From NCBI GenBank assembly GCA_009918425.1, contig RGEC01000010.1, positions 1 through 22,178 on the forward strand: DNA of 22,178 nt, in the 5' to 3' direction. The notes below the pieces were generated by a model, which worked only from the letters and a program-made list of their open reading frames with translations, was not told the DNA's origin and made no database searches. Each line of letters opens with the position of its first letter. Within the stretch, counting starts at the first letter, position 1. Below, one piece after another: positions 7,626 through 15,925 of the stretch. The stretch comes from Bacteroidota bacterium (GTDB lineage: Bacteria; Bacteroidota; Bacteroidia; NS11-12g; UBA955). The position numbers and the translations under genes are program-made.

Positions 7626-8193
7626 CCTTATACTGCTGATGGTCATATTTGCCGCATGCGGTGGAAACGAGGCTTATGTGCCCAAGCCCCGAGCTTACCC
7701 CAGGGTGCAATTACCGGAAACAGGTTATAAAAATTTTGATTCCTCCGGCATTCCTTATGCCTTTGAGATACCTGTCTATTCCGCCATGGAAAAAGACACA
7801 CTGAATATTTATACCAGACAACCCAATTGGTTTAATCTGAATTTCAAACCCTTTAATGCTACATTGCATCTCACCTATTACAAATTTGGCAACCAGACAC
7901 AATTTGATTCCCTGGTGGACGATACCCGAAAACTGGTCAATAAGCATATTCAGCGTGCAGAAGATATCATAGAGGAGCCACTCAGGATGTCTGAAAATGT
8001 GAAAGGAATGATGTTTGAAATTGAAGGCAATACCGCCACTAACCTTAATTTTTACCTAACCGACAGTATACGTCATTTTATGAGAGGCGCGCTCTATTTC
8101 AACGCTCAGGCCAATGCGGATTCAACTGCACCGGTTTTCGAACGGATGAAGCAGGATATCGGCCATCTTATAAGAACTTTTCGATGGAAATAA
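7606..8193 (+). CDS. gldD: Gliding motility lipoprotein GldD
   Basis: A 195-residue lipoprotein. The signal peptide ends in a lipobox FAAC with C18 as the lipidated residue, followed by GGNEAYVPKPRAYPRVQLPE, the characteristic opening of GldD. The rest is a compact mixed-fold domain without a catalytic motif that I recognise. In Flavobacterium johnsoniae GldD is required for gliding and is linked to type IX secretion. The ATG lies inside the end of gldE with a 20-base overlap, so the two are translated together. The next gene, an OmpA-type envelope protein, starts 27 bases after the stop. This suggests the pair is read together with another envelope component. Confidence 0.92.
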   Translation: MTIPKASLILLMVIFAACGGNEAYVPKPRAYPRVQLPETGYKNFDSSGIPYAFEIPVYSAMEKDTLNIYTRQPNWFNLNFKPFNATLHLTYYKFGNQTQFDSLVDDTRKLVNKHIQRAEDIIEEPLRMSENVKGMMFEIEGNTATNLNFYLTDSIRHFMRGALYFNAQANADSTAPVFERMKQDIGHLIRTFRWK

Positions 8194-8220
8194 CACTGTG
8201 GTATTGAATTTGAACACTCA

Positions 8221-10131
8221 ATGTATATGAGAATCGCTTTTTTACTTGTACTGTCCATCATAAGTTCATGCGCAATTGCCCAGAAAGGCAACCGCAAAAA
8301 AGCTGAAAATGAGTTTATGACCGCCCTAAAAGCATACAGCGAAGGGAATAAAACGCTGGCATTACAGCATATTAAAAAATCATTGAAAGCTGACGTGACT
8401 TTCGGGAATGCATGGTCGCTGCAGGCTGAAATTGCAGAAAAGACGGATGATACAGCATTGGCACGGGCATCATACGAGGCTTGTATTAAACATGAACCCA
8501 ATTTTCAGAACCATTATTATTACTATGCCAAATTTTGCCTAAAACAAGGACAGAGCGAAAAAGCCCTGGATCTGCTGACCAAATTTAATGAGGCCCCATC
8601 AGCAACAGGTTTTGACCCAAAAAAAGATAAAGCTTCTGCCAATATTATAAAACTGGCGAATAAACTGGGAGAAAGCTGCAAACTTGCCATGGAAGATAAT
8701 CAGCGTATAGAAGAGCTGGATATCCGGAATTTGGGACCCGGGGTAAACTCAGCCAACAATGAATATTGGCCCGGCATGACAGTGGATGGAGAAACACTTA
8801 TTTACACCAGACTGGTAAATGGACAGGAAGACTTTTATCTGAGTGCAAAATCCCCCGATTCCTGGAACAATTCACGACCCCTGCCGGGCAGCATCAATAC
8901 TGCTAACAATGAAGGATATACATCGGTTAGTGCAGATGGCAACTACATCTTTTTCTCCGTATGTAATCAGGATGGATATGGAAGCTGTGATATTTTTTAC
9001 AGCATGCTGAAAGGCAATAACTGGAGCCGCAGGATGAACATGGGTGAACGCATTAATACTGTAGCATGGGACGCTCAGCCTGCCATCAGTGCCGATGGTA
9101 AAACCCTGATTTTCTCCAGTGCAAGACCCGGAGGATTCGGTGGCAAAGACCTTTGGATCAGCTATTTCAAAAATGGCAATTGGACACAACCCGAAAATCT
9201 GGGCAAAACCATTAATACAGCCGATGACGAAGAAGCACCATACCTTCATTATGATGGCAAAACCCTGTATTTTTCAAGTTCCGGACACACCGGATATGGA
9301 CAGCACGATATTTTCAGAAGCCAGATGCTGGGAGGCGGCAACTGGACCAACCCCGAAAACATGGGCCGTGGCATCAATACCGATGCCGATGAAGCAGGGT
9401 TTTATGTAGACTTTAAAGGTGAACGCGCCTACATATCCAGTTCTCGGGCAGGCGGTTACGGTGGGCTCGACATATATAGCCTGAAACTGAGTGCCGATAA
9501 GAAGCCCATTCCTGTAACCTATGTGAAGGGCATCATCAAGGATGCTGAAACTAAAAATGAGATTACCGGCCGAATAGAACTGATAAACCTGGGCAATGGC
9601 AGAAGCATACTATCTGATTCGTCCAACCGCTTTTTCACAACGCTTGAGCCAAATGGTATGTATGGACTCAATGTATTTAGAAACGGGTACCTTTTTTACT
9701 CAGCTAATTTTCAGCCCACCCCATCCGGCATAGATTCCCCATTTTTGGTAACCGCTTTGCTTAAACCCATTAAAATGGACCAGAGTGTGGTGTTGAATAA
9801 CATATTCTTTGAAACAGATAAATTTGAGCTGAGACCTGAGAGTTTCCCTGAACTGAATAAATTATATAACCTGTTAAAATTAAACCCTGACTTGGTAGTA
9901 GAGATTTCAGGACATACCGATAATCAGGGTTCCGATGCGCACAATGCTGCACTCAGTCAAAACAGGGCCAAATCGGTGAAGGATTATCTGATAAAATCCG
10001 GAATACCATCGATAACCATTAAAACCGTTGGATATGGTGCTTCAAAACCCATTGGAAACAACAACACCGAAACAGGCAGGGCTCAAAACCGCCGCATAGA
10101 AATGAAAATTGTAGGTTTAACCAAAAAATAA
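8221..10131 (+). CDS. OmpA-family protein with TPR, five-bladed propeller and CRD (PorE-like)
   Basis: A 636-residue exported protein. After the signal peptide come TPR-like helices (about 25-125). Five PD40-type blades follow, each marked by a phrase such as SADGNYIFFS or SADGKTLIFSS (about 170-425). A carboxypeptidase-regulatory-type domain (about 433-515) and a C-terminal OmpA peptidoglycan-binding domain (about 525-632) complete it. The OmpA domain keeps the aspartate of HTDNQGSD (D567) and the arginine of SQNRAKSV (R582) that contact diaminopimelate in OmpA. This order matches PorE, a type IX secretion component of Porphyromonas that anchors the machine to peptidoglycan, but many Bacteroidota paralogues share it. 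Processing is ambiguous: ISSC could be a lipobox (C17), or signal peptidase I could cut at AIA/Q. Its position directly after gldED supports a gliding or secretion role; orthology to porE is unproven. Confidence 0.88.
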   Translation: MYMRIAFLLVLSIISSCAIAQKGNRKKAENEFMTALKAYSEGNKTLALQHIKKSLKADVTFGNAWSLQAEIAEKTDDTALARASYEACIKHEPNFQNHYYYYAKFCLKQGQSEKALDLLTKFNEAPSATGFDPKKDKASANIIKLANKLGESCKLAMEDNQRIEELDIRNLGPGVNSANNEYWPGMTVDGETLIYTRLVNGQEDFYLSAKSPDSWNNSRPLPGSINTANNEGYTSVSADGNYIFFSVCNQDGYGSCDIFYSMLKGNNWSRRMNMGERINTVAWDAQPAISADGKTLIFSSARPGGFGGKDLWISYFKNGNWTQPENLGKTINTADDEEAPYLHYDGKTLYFSSSGHTGYGQHDIFRSQMLGGGNWTNPENMGRGINTDADEAGFYVDFKGERAYISSSRAGGYGGLDIYSLKLSADKKPIPVTYVKGIIKDAETKNEITGRIELINLGNGRSILSDSSNRFFTTLEPNGMYGLNVFRNGYLFYSANFQPTPSGIDSPFLVTALLKPIKMDQSVVLNNIFFETDKFELRPESFPELNKLYNLLKLNPDLVVEISGHTDNQGSDAHNAALSQNRAKSVKDYLIKSGIPSITIKTVGYGASKPIGNNNTETGRAQNRRIEMKIVGLTKK

Positions 10132-10134
10132 ATT

Positions 10135-10860
10135 ATGTCTAAACATTTAACACCTGAGCAGGAGCGCCGTATCAAACGTGCATTTTCCAATAAGCGTTGG
10201 CCAGAAGTGGCTAGCACCATGAGCTGGAGTATCTTTAAAATCATGGCTGAATTTGTGGATGGCTATCAGGCTCTGGCCAGAATTGGCCCCTGTGTATCCA
10301 TTTTTGGTTCTGCAAGAACCCAGAAAGACCATCCGCACTATAAGCTGGCCGAAGAAATAGCACAGAAGTTATCAGAAGCAGGACTTGGCATTATTACGGG
10401 CGGTGGACCGGGTATTATGGAAGCGGCCAACAAAGGTGCCAAAGCAGGTGGCGGCCCCAGCGTGGGATTGAATATCAATCTTCCATTTGAACAAGATCCC
10501 AATCCTTATCAGGATCGCGACAAAGAATTAAATTTCGATTACTTTTTTGTTCGTAAAGTAATGTTTATGAAATATGCGCAGGGATTTGTAGTTCTCCCCG
10601 GCGGTTTTGGCACACTTGATGAACTTTTTGAAGCCTTGACACTGGTTCAAACCGATAAAAGAGCGCAGTTTCCCATAGTGCTGGTAGACAAAACTTTCTG
10701 GGCTCCTTTGATGGATTTCATTCACAATTCGCTGCTCAAACAGCACCAATACATAAGCGAAGGTGATTTGGGGCTCTTTAAACTTGTTGATACGGCTGAT
10801 GAAGCCGTGTCAGAAATTCTGGATTTCTACAGTAAATATTCGCTGAAACCCAACTTCTAA
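10135..10860 (+). CDS. LOG-family protein (TIGR00730, nucleoside-monophosphate phosphoribohydrolase type)
   Basis: A 241-residue Rossmann-fold protein of the LOG/lysine-decarboxylase-like family. It carries both hallmarks: GGGPGIMEAANKGA from residue 89 and PGGFGTLDELFEAL from residue 155, with R140-K141 between them. These line the nucleotide site in enzymes that hydrolyse N6-modified AMP, or AMP itself, to base plus ribose 5-phosphate. Old annotations as lysine decarboxylase are wrong for this family. About 45 residues precede the Rossmann core, which suggests the longer subgroup. It starts 3 bases after the OmpA-type gene, so it is probably co-transcribed with it, though its cytoplasmic role looks unrelated. 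It converges on the next gene with a 4-base stop-codon overlap. The real substrate cannot be told from the sequence. Confidence 0.92.
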   Translation: MSKHLTPEQERRIKRAFSNKRWPEVASTMSWSIFKIMAEFVDGYQALARIGPCVSIFGSARTQKDHPHYKLAEEIAQKLSEAGLGIITGGGPGIMEAANKGAKAGGGPSVGLNINLPFEQDPNPYQDRDKELNFDYFFVRKVMFMKYAQGFVVLPGGFGTLDELFEALTLVQTDKRAQFPIVLVDKTFWAPLMDFIHNSLLKQHQYISEGDLGLFKLVDTADEAVSEILDFYSKYSLKPNF

Positions 10861-11825
10861 TCTTTGCCGTGTTCTTCGCGGCCTTTCATTTGACCTGACT
10901 TCACAGCCTTTTCCAGTTCAACGTCTTCGGGATCTGGTGTTATTTGGCCACCGAGCAAATCCAGATTCGGCTGACCGGCATTTACCCATGCCGTGTACCA
11001 GAAAGAAGCTACCGAGAAAATCGCCTGCCGCATTCGGCGCTCAACCATACTCTCCATCATGCGGTGGTAATCGTTGCAAAATGGCACTGAATAAACTTCC
11101 ATGGTCTGCGTTCCCCTGGCTTCAAAACTATACTTGTTTTCGGGATGCATGGCGGTAGCAATACGCTCAAGCTTAAGCACGGAATCTACCAGCATGTAGC
11201 TTCTGCCCATGGTTCCCCAAATGTAATCAGATGGTTTGTACAAATAAACTGCTGATCCTGTTAGCAAATCGAAAGAATCTACAAAAAGCTGCGGTATGCG
11301 GCTCTCCCATAGCGCATGGATACCTTCCTGCCCCGTTAGCTGACCATTGTAATTGCGACTGCTATGTAAAGGCACATGGGCATCGGCAATGTAATGCCCA
11401 ATATCTGCGCTCAGTTTAAGAATTTTTTGCAGGTCTCTTTCCTCAAATGCTTTGGTAAGGCGGCTCAGCATGGCCAAACAGTGCCAGGGCACAATTCCGT
11501 GACTCAGCAAAGTATCCTCTGTATATTTTTCTATAGCTTCATGCCAACGGTGGGGAATCGTATCGAGCGGTGCTGACCTTTCATAGCGGTCACAATCCAT
11601 ATAATGCCTGCAGGCTTCATCGGCCATCATGTAGCGCCTACTGTCAGGATCTACGCTGTGCTGTGTGATGTAATCGATGTAATGCTTGTAAAAACCAAAC
11701 ATCTGAGGAGGCAATGCAAAAACTGCCCGGTTGTTAATCATCCTGTGGCCAAGAAATCCCCAAGCACCTGCTTCACAGACAAAAAATAAAACCGTAAGAA
11801 ACGTGAGAATCCTCAGTGGACGCAT
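10857..11825 (-). CDS. Exported zinc-dependent phospholipase C / S1-P1 nuclease-fold protein
   Basis: A 322-residue secreted protein with the all-helical tri-zinc fold shared by bacterial phospholipase C and S1/P1 nucleases. The signal peptide ends AGA before W22, and in this fold the mature N-terminal tryptophan itself ligates zinc. All expected ligands can be placed: W22, H27, D69 (ADEACRHY), H115 (VPWHCLAM), H144 and D148 (GHYIADAH), H154, then H170 and E174 (IHALWES). The H-x3-D-x5-H and H-x3-E spacings fit the family. The set looks complete, so an active enzyme is likely; phosphodiester versus nucleic-acid substrate cannot be decided here. It lies 32 bases after the topoisomerase gene on the same strand and may be read with it. 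The stop codon shares CTAA with the convergent LOG gene, and I see no terminator between them. Confidence 0.85.
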   Translation of the reverse strand: MRPLRILTFLTVLFFVCEAGAWGFLGHRMINNRAVFALPPQMFGFYKHYIDYITQHSVDPDSRRYMMADEACRHYMDCDRYERSAPLDTIPHRWHEAIEKYTEDTLLSHGIVPWHCLAMLSRLTKAFEERDLQKILKLSADIGHYIADAHVPLHSSRNYNGQLTGQEGIHALWESRIPQLFVDSFDLLTGSAVYLYKPSDYIWGTMGRSYMLVDSVLKLERIATAMHPENKYSFEARGTQTMEVYSVPFCNDYHRMMESMVERRMRQAIFSVASFWYTAWVNAGQPNLDLLGGQITPDPEDVELEKAVKSGQMKGREEHGKD

Positions 11826-11857
11826 TTAAATCAAAAATACAAAATAAAAAGTACTCA

Positions 11858-14482
11858 TCAAAGTAAATTCAGCTGTGGCTCATCTCCCGGATTAGATGTA
11901 TTGGGATCTTCATCTTCATCAGCCGCAGTCGTAGGATTTTTCAGAGGCGGTTCCCCTATTCTTGGACTTTCCAGCAACACTTTTTTCACTTTATCAGCTG
12001 TGAGCTTTTGACCCTGGGTTTTCCAGCCTCTCACATCCATAAATGCATCCATTTGGAAGGTAAGATCTTCCTTCTCTCCTTTTTTATTTTCGGTGGTTAC
12101 CTTCACCTGCGCTTTTTCTACCGTACTGGCACACAGCATCTGGGAACCTTTTTCCTCAGAAATAAATGGAAACTTCTTGCTTAGCGTAGTGGTTTCAATA
12201 AGGAACCTTTTCACAAAGTAGTTTTTGGTTTTTCCATCCACGTATATGGTACTGATAACCTGAGCCGGGTAGAACTTTTGAATCAGGTAAACCTGATCAG
12301 GTTCATAGCGGTTTATGAGTTCGTAATTGGTAAGCTCGTAGTTGCCGTCTTTATAAATAACAAGCACGCGGTCTTCACCGTCAAATTCTCCCAAAAACTG
12401 CCCTCTGGCTTCTCCGCTGAGGCGTCCGGTCATTTCATCAAACCATATTTTCACACCACCCAGCGTGCTAACTCCTTTTTCTTTCAGATCCACACGACGA
12501 ATCGGATAGCGAGTAAGTAAATTCCCCTGTGCAGTTTTACCTTTTATGGCCAGTTGGGCAAAGTCGTAATCAAATTGCTTGATACGCGCATTTGCCATAC
12601 TGCTTAGGTGCACAACTACCCTTTCGGCTTCGCCGTTAGGATTGGCGGTAAAATAGAGGACCTCATTGCCTGCACCTCCGCCGGTCGCGTCGTATTCTTT
12701 GTCGCGGATCAGTCCGGTGGCATTAAAACGCTTCACCATGGCTTTTTTAGCAGCGCCATCCCAGTAAACTACATTGTAAGTAGTCCGTTCATCGTTTTTC
12801 CGCCACACATCCACATGAATAAGATCTTTGCCGTAAAAAGCCTTATCGCTAACCTTAGAAATCATATACTTGCCGTTTTTACGGAAAGCGATGATATCGT
12901 CTATATCGCTGCAGTCGGTTATAAATTCATCCTTCTTCAGTGAAGTACCCACAAATCCTTCTTTCAGATTGGCGTAAAGCTTCACATTGGCAGCAGCCAC
13001 CACATTGGCCTCAATTGTGTCAAAAGTACGGATTTCTGTTTTGCGTTCTTTGCCTTTACCATACTTTTTGATAAGGTTTTTGAAATACTCTACCGCGTAG
13101 TCAACAAGGGTTTCCAGATGGTGTTTAACCATTGCGATGTCATCTTCAAGGTTGCGTATGTACTCATCCGCTTTGAAGCTGTCGAACTTGGATATACGTT
13201 TGATTTTTATTTCTGTCAGACGCACAATATCATCCTCTGTAATCTCGCGTCTAAAGCGGGGTTTGAATGGTTCAAGACCTTCATCTATGGCTGTAATAAC
13301 AGCTTCCCATGTTTCCGCCTCTTCAATATCGCGGTAGATGCGGTTTTCTATAAAAATCTTCTCCAGGCTGCTAAAATGCCATTTTTCCTCGAGTTCATGA
13401 AGCTGAATTTCGAGTTCTCTTCTAAGCAAATGCAAGGTATTGCGCGTGCACTCCTCCAGAATTTCATTTACTGACATAAACCGTGGCTTTTCATCCATGA
13501 TTACACATGCCAGCGGAGAGATACTCACCTCACAATCGGTGAAAGCGTACAATGCGTTGATTGCCAGATCTGAACTTACGCCCGGAGCCAGCTGCACTTC
13601 CACATCCACATTGGCAGCGGTGTTATCTATTACCTTTTTTATCTTGATTTTACCACTGTCGTTGGCTTTGATTATACTTTCAATTAGGGAGCCGGTTGTG
13701 GTTCCAAAAGGAATTTCACGAATACGGAGTGTGGTTTTATCTTCAACCTCAATTTTAGCCCTTACCCGAACCCTGCCTCCTTTTTTGCCGGCATTATACT
13801 GGCTAAAATCGGCCTGTCCGCCGGTGGGAAAATCCGGTAAAATCTGGGTTTTCTTCCCTTTAAGAATATCAATACTGGCTTCGCAAAGTTCAATAAAATT
13901 ATGAGGCAGAATTTTGGTACTCAGCCCCACAGCAATGCCTTCCACACCCTGAGCCAGCAAAAGAGGAAACTTCATGGGGAGTGTTACCGGTTCGCGCTTG
14001 CGACCGTCATAACTCAATTGCCATTCAGTGGTTTTTTCATTGAAGGCTACTTCTTTGGCAAAATGACTGAGGCGGGCTTCAATGTAACGCGGTGCAGCAG
14101 CACTGTCGCCCGTGCGCACATCACCCCAGTTTCCCTGCGTATCAATAAGCAGGTCTTTTTGCCCTAAATTTACCAGTGCATCGCCTATCGCAGCATCTCC
14201 ATGGGGATGATAGGCCATGGTTGCACCGATAATATTGGCAACTTTATTGAACCGCCCATCATCCATCTCGTACATGGCATGCAAAATTCTCCTTTGCACA
14301 GGCTTGAGACCGTCTTCCATCGCCGGGATGGCGCGCTCCAGAATTACATAAGATGCATAATCAAGAAACCAGTTGCGATACTGAGCACTAACTGGCAAAA
14401 CAGAACCCAGCTGACTATCATTCTGCTCTGCGTTTGGATTTACCAAATCATCGTTGATATCATCAGGGCCCAGTTCAGACAT
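11858..14482 (-). CDS. parC: Type IIA DNA topoisomerase subunit A (ParC-like)
   Basis: The DNA-cleaving subunit of a type IIA topoisomerase, 874 residues from the ATG at 14482. The winged-helix region contains YHPHGDAAIGDAL (from about residue 91), followed by the catalytic tyrosine in APRYIEARLS (Y133). The tower and coiled-coil region follows, then a beta-pinwheel-type C-terminal region and an acidic tail (DEDEDPN). The GyrA-box (QRRGGKG-like) that lets gyrase wrap DNA is not visible, so decatenation by a topoisomerase IV-type enzyme fits better than supercoiling. The frame stays open 20 codons further to a TTG at 14542, but that extension (MYCVQLAWKCK) is Cys-rich and unlike family N-termini, so the ATG was chosen. 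The subunit B partner is not in the window. It is divergent from the sigma54 activator. Confidence 0.9.
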   Translation of the reverse strand: MSELGPDDINDDLVNPNAEQNDSQLGSVLPVSAQYRNWFLDYASYVILERAIPAMEDGLKPVQRRILHAMYEMDDGRFNKVANIIGATMAYHPHGDAAIGDALVNLGQKDLLIDTQGNWGDVRTGDSAAAPRYIEARLSHFAKEVAFNEKTTEWQLSYDGRKREPVTLPMKFPLLLAQGVEGIAVGLSTKILPHNFIELCEASIDILKGKKTQILPDFPTGGQADFSQYNAGKKGGRVRVRAKIEVEDKTTLRIREIPFGTTTGSLIESIIKANDSGKIKIKKVIDNTAANVDVEVQLAPGVSSDLAINALYAFTDCEVSISPLACVIMDEKPRFMSVNEILEECTRNTLHLLRRELEIQLHELEEKWHFSSLEKIFIENRIYRDIEEAETWEAVITAIDEGLEPFKPRFRREITEDDIVRLTEIKIKRISKFDSFKADEYIRNLEDDIAMVKHHLETLVDYAVEYFKNLIKKYGKGKERKTEIRTFDTIEANVVAAANVKLYANLKEGFVGTSLKKDEFITDCSDIDDIIAFRKNGKYMISKVSDKAFYGKDLIHVDVWRKNDERTTYNVVYWDGAAKKAMVKRFNATGLIRDKEYDATGGGAGNEVLYFTANPNGEAERVVVHLSSMANARIKQFDYDFAQLAIKGKTAQGNLLTRYPIRRVDLKEKGVSTLGGVKIWFDEMTGRLSGEARGQFLGEFDGEDRVLVIYKDGNYELTNYELINRYEPDQVYLIQKFYPAQVISTIYVDGKTKNYFVKRFLIETTTLSKKFPFISEEKGSQMLCASTVEKAQVKVTTENKKGEKEDLTFQMDAFMDVRGWKTQGQKLTADKVKKVLLESPRIGEPPLKNPTTAADEDEDPNTSNPGDEPQLNLL

Positions 14483-14583
14483 GCGAAGTGCGAAAAAACA
14501 CAATATCTGCTTACACTTCCATGCGAGTTGTACACAATACAATCACAGGACTACAGCAATAGGATGACTCATGCCATTTTTTA

Positions 14584-14607
14584 GACAAAAAATACTGCCA
14601 TTTTGTC
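14584..14607. repeat. Inverted repeat upstream of the sigma54 activator gene
   Basis: GACAAAA at 14584-14590 and its exact complement TTTTGTC at 14601-14607 are separated by 10 bases, so the half-site centres lie 17 bases apart. The downstream arm ends 4 bases before the -24/-12 element. A direct repeat TGCCATTTT (14572-14580 and 14596-14604) overlaps it. A repressor or activator operator is possible; the 7-bp arms are short and A-rich, so chance is not excluded. Confidence 0.45.
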
Positions 14608-14610
14608 ATA

Positions 14611-14627
14611 TTGGTCTTATATTTGCA
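14611..14627 (+). promoter_or_regulatory. Candidate -24/-12 (sigma54) promoter overlapping a TAnnTTTG box
   Basis: The element TTGG-N8-TTGCA places GG (14613-14614) and GC (14625-14626) 12 bases apart, the fixed spacing of sigma54 promoters (consensus TGGCAC-N5-TTGCA). The GG and TTGCA ends match but the CACG part after GG does not. The same bases contain TATATTTG (14618-14625), a perfect match to the Bacteroidota sigma-A -7 box TAnnTTTG. The nearest TTTG at 14602 gives only a 12-base spacer, too short for a good -33 box. The gene starts at 14648, so the leader would be about 10-17 bases. Either reading makes this the promoter of the sigma54 activator operon. Confidence 0.45.
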
Positions 14628-14647
14628 ATCCTGTATCCCGGTAATTC

Positions 14648-15925
14648 ATGGAACTCATACAAGTAAAACAAAGATTTGGAATTGTAGGAAACAGCAGCAT
14701 GCTGAACAATGCGCTGGAAACCGCTATTAGGGTGGCTCCCACGGATATGAACGTGCTGATACTGGGCGACAGCGGTGTAGGAAAAGAAAGTTTTTCAAAA
14801 ATCATACACCAGCTTAGTGGCCGGAAGCATGCACCCTTTATTGCGGTGAACTGCGGTGCCATTCCTGAAGGAACTATAGACAGCGAACTATTCGGACACG
14901 AGAAAGGGGCCTTTACCGGAGCCACTGATAAACGCAAAGGCTATTTTGAAACCGTCAACGGCGGAACTATATTTTTAGACGAAGTAGGCGAGTTGCCTCT
15001 GGGCACACAGGCTCGCCTTCTCAGGATTCTGGAAAACGGAGAATTCATCAAGGTTGGGTCCAGTGTTGTTCAGAAAACCGATGTCCGCGTGGTATGTGCC
15101 ACCAACCGAGATTTGCTGGAAAGGGCCCGGCAAGGGAAATTCAGAGAAGATCTCTATTACCGCCTTGCAACGGTTCCCATTCGGGTGCCTAAACTGGCCG
15201 AACGCCGTGAAGACATTGCGCTGTTGTTCCGCAAATTCGCCAGCGATTTTGCGGAAACCCACCGCAGTGGCCATATAGACCTTACACCTGAAGCTCAGCA
15301 ATTAATTTCGCAGTACGCATGGCCCGGAAATGTACGGCAGCTCAAAAACGTTACCGAACAAATCTGTGTATTGGAAGATGCAGGAACCTTGTCTGCCGAC
15401 ACCGTGTCAAAATATCTACCCCCATCTGAACCTAGCCTGCCAGTATTGCTTGGCAAAAGCGAAAATTTTGGAGAAGGCATGAGTGAGAGAGACATTTTTT
15501 ACAAAGTTCTCATAGACCTGAAAAGGGATGTGACCGACCTAAAAAAACTGGTTTTCGGCATGCTTGAAAATCCTGCCGCAGCCCAACCGGTTGTTATGCA
15601 ACCCCCTGCACCCATTCAAAGCCCGCAACATATCCAGCTTCCTTCATCCATTGAGCACCAAACGGCAAAACCCATTAACGCCGGTGCAGACTCAGGCGTT
15701 ATAATTCAACCACACGATGAAAACCCGATTGAAGTAGAACATGAGTATGTAGAAGCAGTCTCCTTCCCTGCCACTGACGACAACCTCAGCCTGGAAGAGA
15801 AAGAACTGGAAATGATTAGAAAGGCTCTCACAAAAAGCAAGGGACGCAGAAAAAAAGCTGCCGAAGCACTGGGAATTTCTGAAAGAACACTCTACCGCAA
15901 AATCAAACAATATGAACTGGAGTAA
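14648..15925 (+). CDS. Sigma54-dependent transcriptional activator (AAA+ / Fis-type HTH)
   Basis: A 425-residue bacterial enhancer-binding protein that remodels RNA polymerase-sigma54 using ATP. The AAA+ domain begins almost at the N-terminus: Walker A GDSGVGKES (40-48), the sigma54-contacting loop GAFTGA (87-92), Walker B GTIFLDE (106-112) and the FREDLYYRL arginine region (165-173). No receiver, PAS or GAF domain precedes it, so activity must be controlled otherwise, for example by a partner protein or by abundance. After the AAA+ module comes a predicted helix (DIFYKVLIDLKRDVTDLKKL), a Pro/Gln-rich linker (about 317-370), and a Fis-type helix-turn-helix (GRRKKAAEALGISERTLYRK). lptE overlaps its last 14 bases. 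I recall the sigma54 activator-lptE-secG order as conserved in Bacteroidota. Its targets are not in the sequence unless it regulates its own operon. Confidence 0.95.
   Translation: MELIQVKQRFGIVGNSSMLNNALETAIRVAPTDMNVLILGDSGVGKESFSKIIHQLSGRKHAPFIAVNCGAIPEGTIDSELFGHEKGAFTGATDKRKGYFETVNGGTIFLDEVGELPLGTQARLLRILENGEFIKVGSSVVQKTDVRVVCATNRDLLERARQGKFREDLYYRLATVPIRVPKLAERREDIALLFRKFASDFAETHRSGHIDLTPEAQQLISQYAWPGNVRQLKNVTEQICVLEDAGTLSADTVSKYLPPSEPSLPVLLGKSENFGEGMSERDIFYKVLIDLKRDVTDLKKLVFGMLENPAAAQPVVMQPPAPIQSPQHIQLPSSIEHQTAKPINAGADSGVIIQPHDENPIEVEHEYVEAVSFPATDDNLSLEEKELEMIRKALTKSKGRRKKAAEALGISERTLYRKIKQYELE

Noticed and set aside
11832..11839. Minus-strand TATTTTTG, a TAnnTTTG match before the PLC-like gene
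   Set aside because: It is only 6 bases from the ATG, has no -33 element, and sits in A/T-rich sequence where such matches arise by chance.
13440..13904. A 154-codon plus-strand open frame opposite parC
   Set aside because: Lies entirely inside the topoisomerase coding sequence; Ser/Ile/Leu-rich with no family features.
14483..14542. Longer start for parC at TTG 14542
   Set aside because: The added 20 residues are Cys-rich and atypical, while ATG at 14482 gives a usual acidic N-terminus (MSELGPDD).
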